Shown piece after piece: positions 6,289-7,586 of a stretch of DNA of 7,586 nt (within the stretch, counting starts at the first letter, position 1; each line of letters begins with the position of its first letter). The translations under genes were made by a program, and so were the position numbers. The DNA comes from Alphaproteobacteria bacterium (GTDB lineage: Bacteria > Pseudomonadota > Alphaproteobacteria > Rhizobiales > Xanthobacteraceae): the NCBI GenBank assembly GCA_005884855.1, contig VAZS01000054.1, forward strand, positions 1-7,586. Reading direction: 5' to 3'. The notes beneath the pieces were generated by a model. The model was not told where the DNA came from and searched no databases. It saw only the letters and a list, made by a program, of their open reading frames with translations.

Positions 6289-6644
6289 CGCGCAATGGTT
6301 TTAACGGTTTCCTTCGTGATCTCCCCGGTGATCGGGCTTTTTTGTCACCGTCGCCAGCGGAATTACTTCCGCCAACTTGACGCCAGCGTCGAGGCGTCAG
6401 GACCACACGACTTCGCCGTCCGCATCGCAAGCTGTTCGTCACCAGCACGTCAGCGTCCACCGCATCCCACCCCGCGTTCGTGACGATCGCGAAACGCCCC
6501 TCATCCGGAGCAGGACTTGTTCGCTCTATTACTGCTTCTACCAATTCGGGAAGCGATTTATTTTTCGCAAAGGGGCTAGACACAAAATCGCAACGCGAGC
6601 CCGTCGGGCAAATCACTCGCCGTTCGATCGGCAAATTCGTCCAA
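6289..6644. repeat. Gene-free stretch, probable continuation of dispersed repeat
   Basis: No convincing gene is visible. Short ORFs on both strands lack ribosome sites and protein-like composition. Features seen are a terminator-like hairpin at 6324-6343, a GCCCGTCGGGC palindrome at 6599-6609 and a GCCG/CGGC mini-hairpin at 6619-6632. The sequence downstream of 6289 carries the same repeat-like reading (FLRDLPGDRAFLSPSP on the plus strand, ICPTG on the minus strand) as recurrent spurious proteins in related genomes. The assignment as repeat is from memory. Confidence 0.45.
6324..6343 (+). terminator. Terminator-like hairpin with T6 inside the repeat
   Basis: On the plus strand CCCG (6324-6327), loop GTGAT and CGGG (6333-6336) are followed by C and six T (6338-6343). 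The stem is only 4 bp, and no plus-strand gene precedes it. It may be a fixed part of the repeat and not a working terminator for any gene here. Confidence 0.35.
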
Positions 6645-7022
6645 CTATTTGAGCCACAGCTTTAGCGGAACCGCCTCTCGATCGGGACAGGTCATGGTCC
6701 CGGTATAAACATCGGACAATCGTCCGCTGTACCTGCATTGGACCCCGGCAACTGACAGCGTGGCCTCCAGCAAGGAGGATGAAGCCGATAGCTCAAGGTG
6801 CAGTTCACCGGCCCTCTCCTCCGGACCATCTTGAGTGCACACACCCACGTGCTTCATCATCAATGGACCGGAATATCCTTTTCGATCGGGAGCCGTTTGC
6901 GCGACTGTGGCGGTCAACTCCCATTCGCCGAGATGACCTGAGTAGCCGATCACCTCGAGCGACTGGGCATACGCCGGCACAACGAGCGCACCCAGCCCGA
7001 TCGAGAGAATGAGTGCCCGCAC
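6645..7022 (-). CDS. Small exported protein of unknown function
   Basis: This 125-residue protein has a clear signal peptide (MRALILSIGLGALVVPAYA, cleavage likely before Gln20). The start is GTG at 7022, supported by AAGGGAG six bases upstream. The mature part of about 106 residues looks beta-rich and has three cysteines (62, 96, 112), so at most one disulfide pair plus a free Cys. It contains GEWELTATV (32-40), a GYSGPLMMKHVGVCTQDG segment (49-66) and CRYSGRLSDVYTGTMTC (96-112), in which YSG recurs three times (27-29, 50-52, 98-100). I do not recognise a family. It probably shares a transcript with the TPR gene 27 bases upstream. No good terminator follows; the repeat hairpins beyond 6640 are the nearest structures. 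Confidence 0.75.
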   Translation of the reverse strand: MRALILSIGLGALVVPAYAQSLEVIGYSGHLGEWELTATVAQTAPDRKGYSGPLMMKHVGVCTQDGPEERAGELHLELSASSSLLEATLSVAGVQCRYSGRLSDVYTGTMTCPDREAVPLKLWLK

Positions 7023-7049
7023 TTGTCGCTCCCTTGTTCGGTGCTCTAT

Positions 7050-7586
7050 TCACTGCGGCTTTAGATGCGCGCGAGCCTCGGCGACTTCGGTTCGGCTATT
7101 GTCCGCGCTATCAGCAATCGCGACAATCTTCTTGTAATATTCATTGGCCTTGGCTTGGTCGCCCGCCTTTTGGGCTGATTTCGCCGCACCTACATACGCG
7201 CCTAGCCGGTTCGGCTCCTTTTTGAGCGTAGCTTCGAACGCCGTGAGCGCTTCGTTGGCATTGCCGCTATCCAGCAGCATCTCACCGTAAAGTCCGCGGG
7301 CCGGCTTCGGTACGCCTGGCGTAACCGGATGCTTTTCGGTCTTGTCCTCGGCATCGGCGGCTGCGTTCATGGCATCGCGCGCCTCAGAGCGCTTGCCTTC
7401 GGCGTAGAGTACCCAGGCGGTGGCGACCTGCCGCTGAATATCCACCTGTTCCGACCAATAGGCATCCTTGGCATCACGCAGCTTGTCCCGCAACTCCGCG
7501 AGCTTGGCGATGTCGATCCTGGCGGCCTCCGGATTGCCCGAACGAGCCGCTCCCAGCGCGCGCGCAAAATACGTGATCGCTTGCAC
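7050..7586 (-). CDS. TPR-type protein, C-terminal part (runs off the window)
   Basis: The last 178 residues are visible; the frame stays open to the right edge and the first visible codon is GTG inside continuous helical sequence, so the true start lies outside. Paired amphipathic helices of TPR type appear at about 55-80 (AWVLYAEGKRSEARDAMNAA), 98-125 (LYGEMLLDSGNANEALTAFE) and 129-158 (AYVGAAKSAQKAGDQAKANE). A Pro-rich linker (HPVTPGVPKPAR, 86-97) lies between the first two. The sequence resembles the C-terminal end of a long conserved TPR protein in Bradyrhizobium, from memory. TPRs mediate protein contacts; the partner and function cannot be told from here. It ends TGA 27 bases before the small exported protein, suggesting one operon. 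Confidence 0.85.
   Translation of the reverse strand: MQAITYFARALGAARSGNPEAARIDIAKLAELRDKLRDAKDAYWSEQVDIQRQVATAWVLYAEGKRSEARDAMNAAADAEDKTEKHPVTPGVPKPARGLYGEMLLDSGNANEALTAFEATLKKEPNRLGAYVGAAKSAQKAGDQAKANEYYKKIVAIADSADNSRTEVAEARAHLKPQ

Noticed and set aside
6254..6634. Minus-strand ORF of 126 codons
   Set aside because: Composition and recurring strings such as ICPTG suggest translated dispersed repeat. No signal, domain or convincing ribosome site was seen.
5812..6640. CRISPR array or insertion sequence
   Set aside because: There are no regularly spaced direct repeats, no transposase frame and no flanking terminal repeats beyond the internal palindromes.

Overview
The window reads as chromosomal DNA of a Bradyrhizobiaceae-type alphaproteobacterium (Bradyrhizobium, Rhodopseudomonas or a close relative). 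The reasons are high GC, a LeuA and a C4-dicarboxylate-type TRAP system that resemble the versions I remember from that family, and a mosaic of palindromic intergenic repeats of the kind those genomes carry. The genus is inferred, not proven. Every convincing gene is on the minus strand, so the genes are transcribed from right to left.

Layout from right to left. At 7050-7586 is the C-terminal part of a TPR-type protein that continues past the right edge. It is followed after 27 bases by a small exported protein of unknown function (6645-7022, GTG start). From about 5812 to 6640 there is no credible gene. This stretch is packed with inverted repeats: a perfect 27-bp repeat nested with a 13-bp one, an imperfect palindrome starting CCGTCATTACGAG, a 12-bp inverted repeat, and a short hairpin followed by six T. 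Next comes the leuA unit: a short leader ORF ending in a run of four Leu codons (5543-5671), a leader RNA with two mutually exclusive hairpins (5483-5549), and full-length leuA (3884-5443) with a hairpin after its stop.

Downstream lies a tripartite TRAP transporter locus in the order dctP (2691-3692), dctQ (1982-2557), dctM (793-1985). dctP and dctQ are intact and are separated by an 11-bp hairpin. dctQ and dctM overlap by ATGA. dctM is broken: the reading frame changes near 1536, and about 30 residues that normally sit at that point are absent. As sequenced, the transporter lacks a functional large membrane subunit. The last gene (100-675) is a periplasmic LTXXQ (Spy/CpxP-like) protein with His/Met-rich segments. 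A palindrome (763-777) lies upstream of it and a good intrinsic terminator follows it.

The two observations most worth following are the apparent leucine-responsive attenuator in front of leuA and the deletion and frameshift in dctM. The repeat mosaic is striking but probably belongs to known repeat families. I found no phage, CRISPR, toxin-antitoxin or other defence system.
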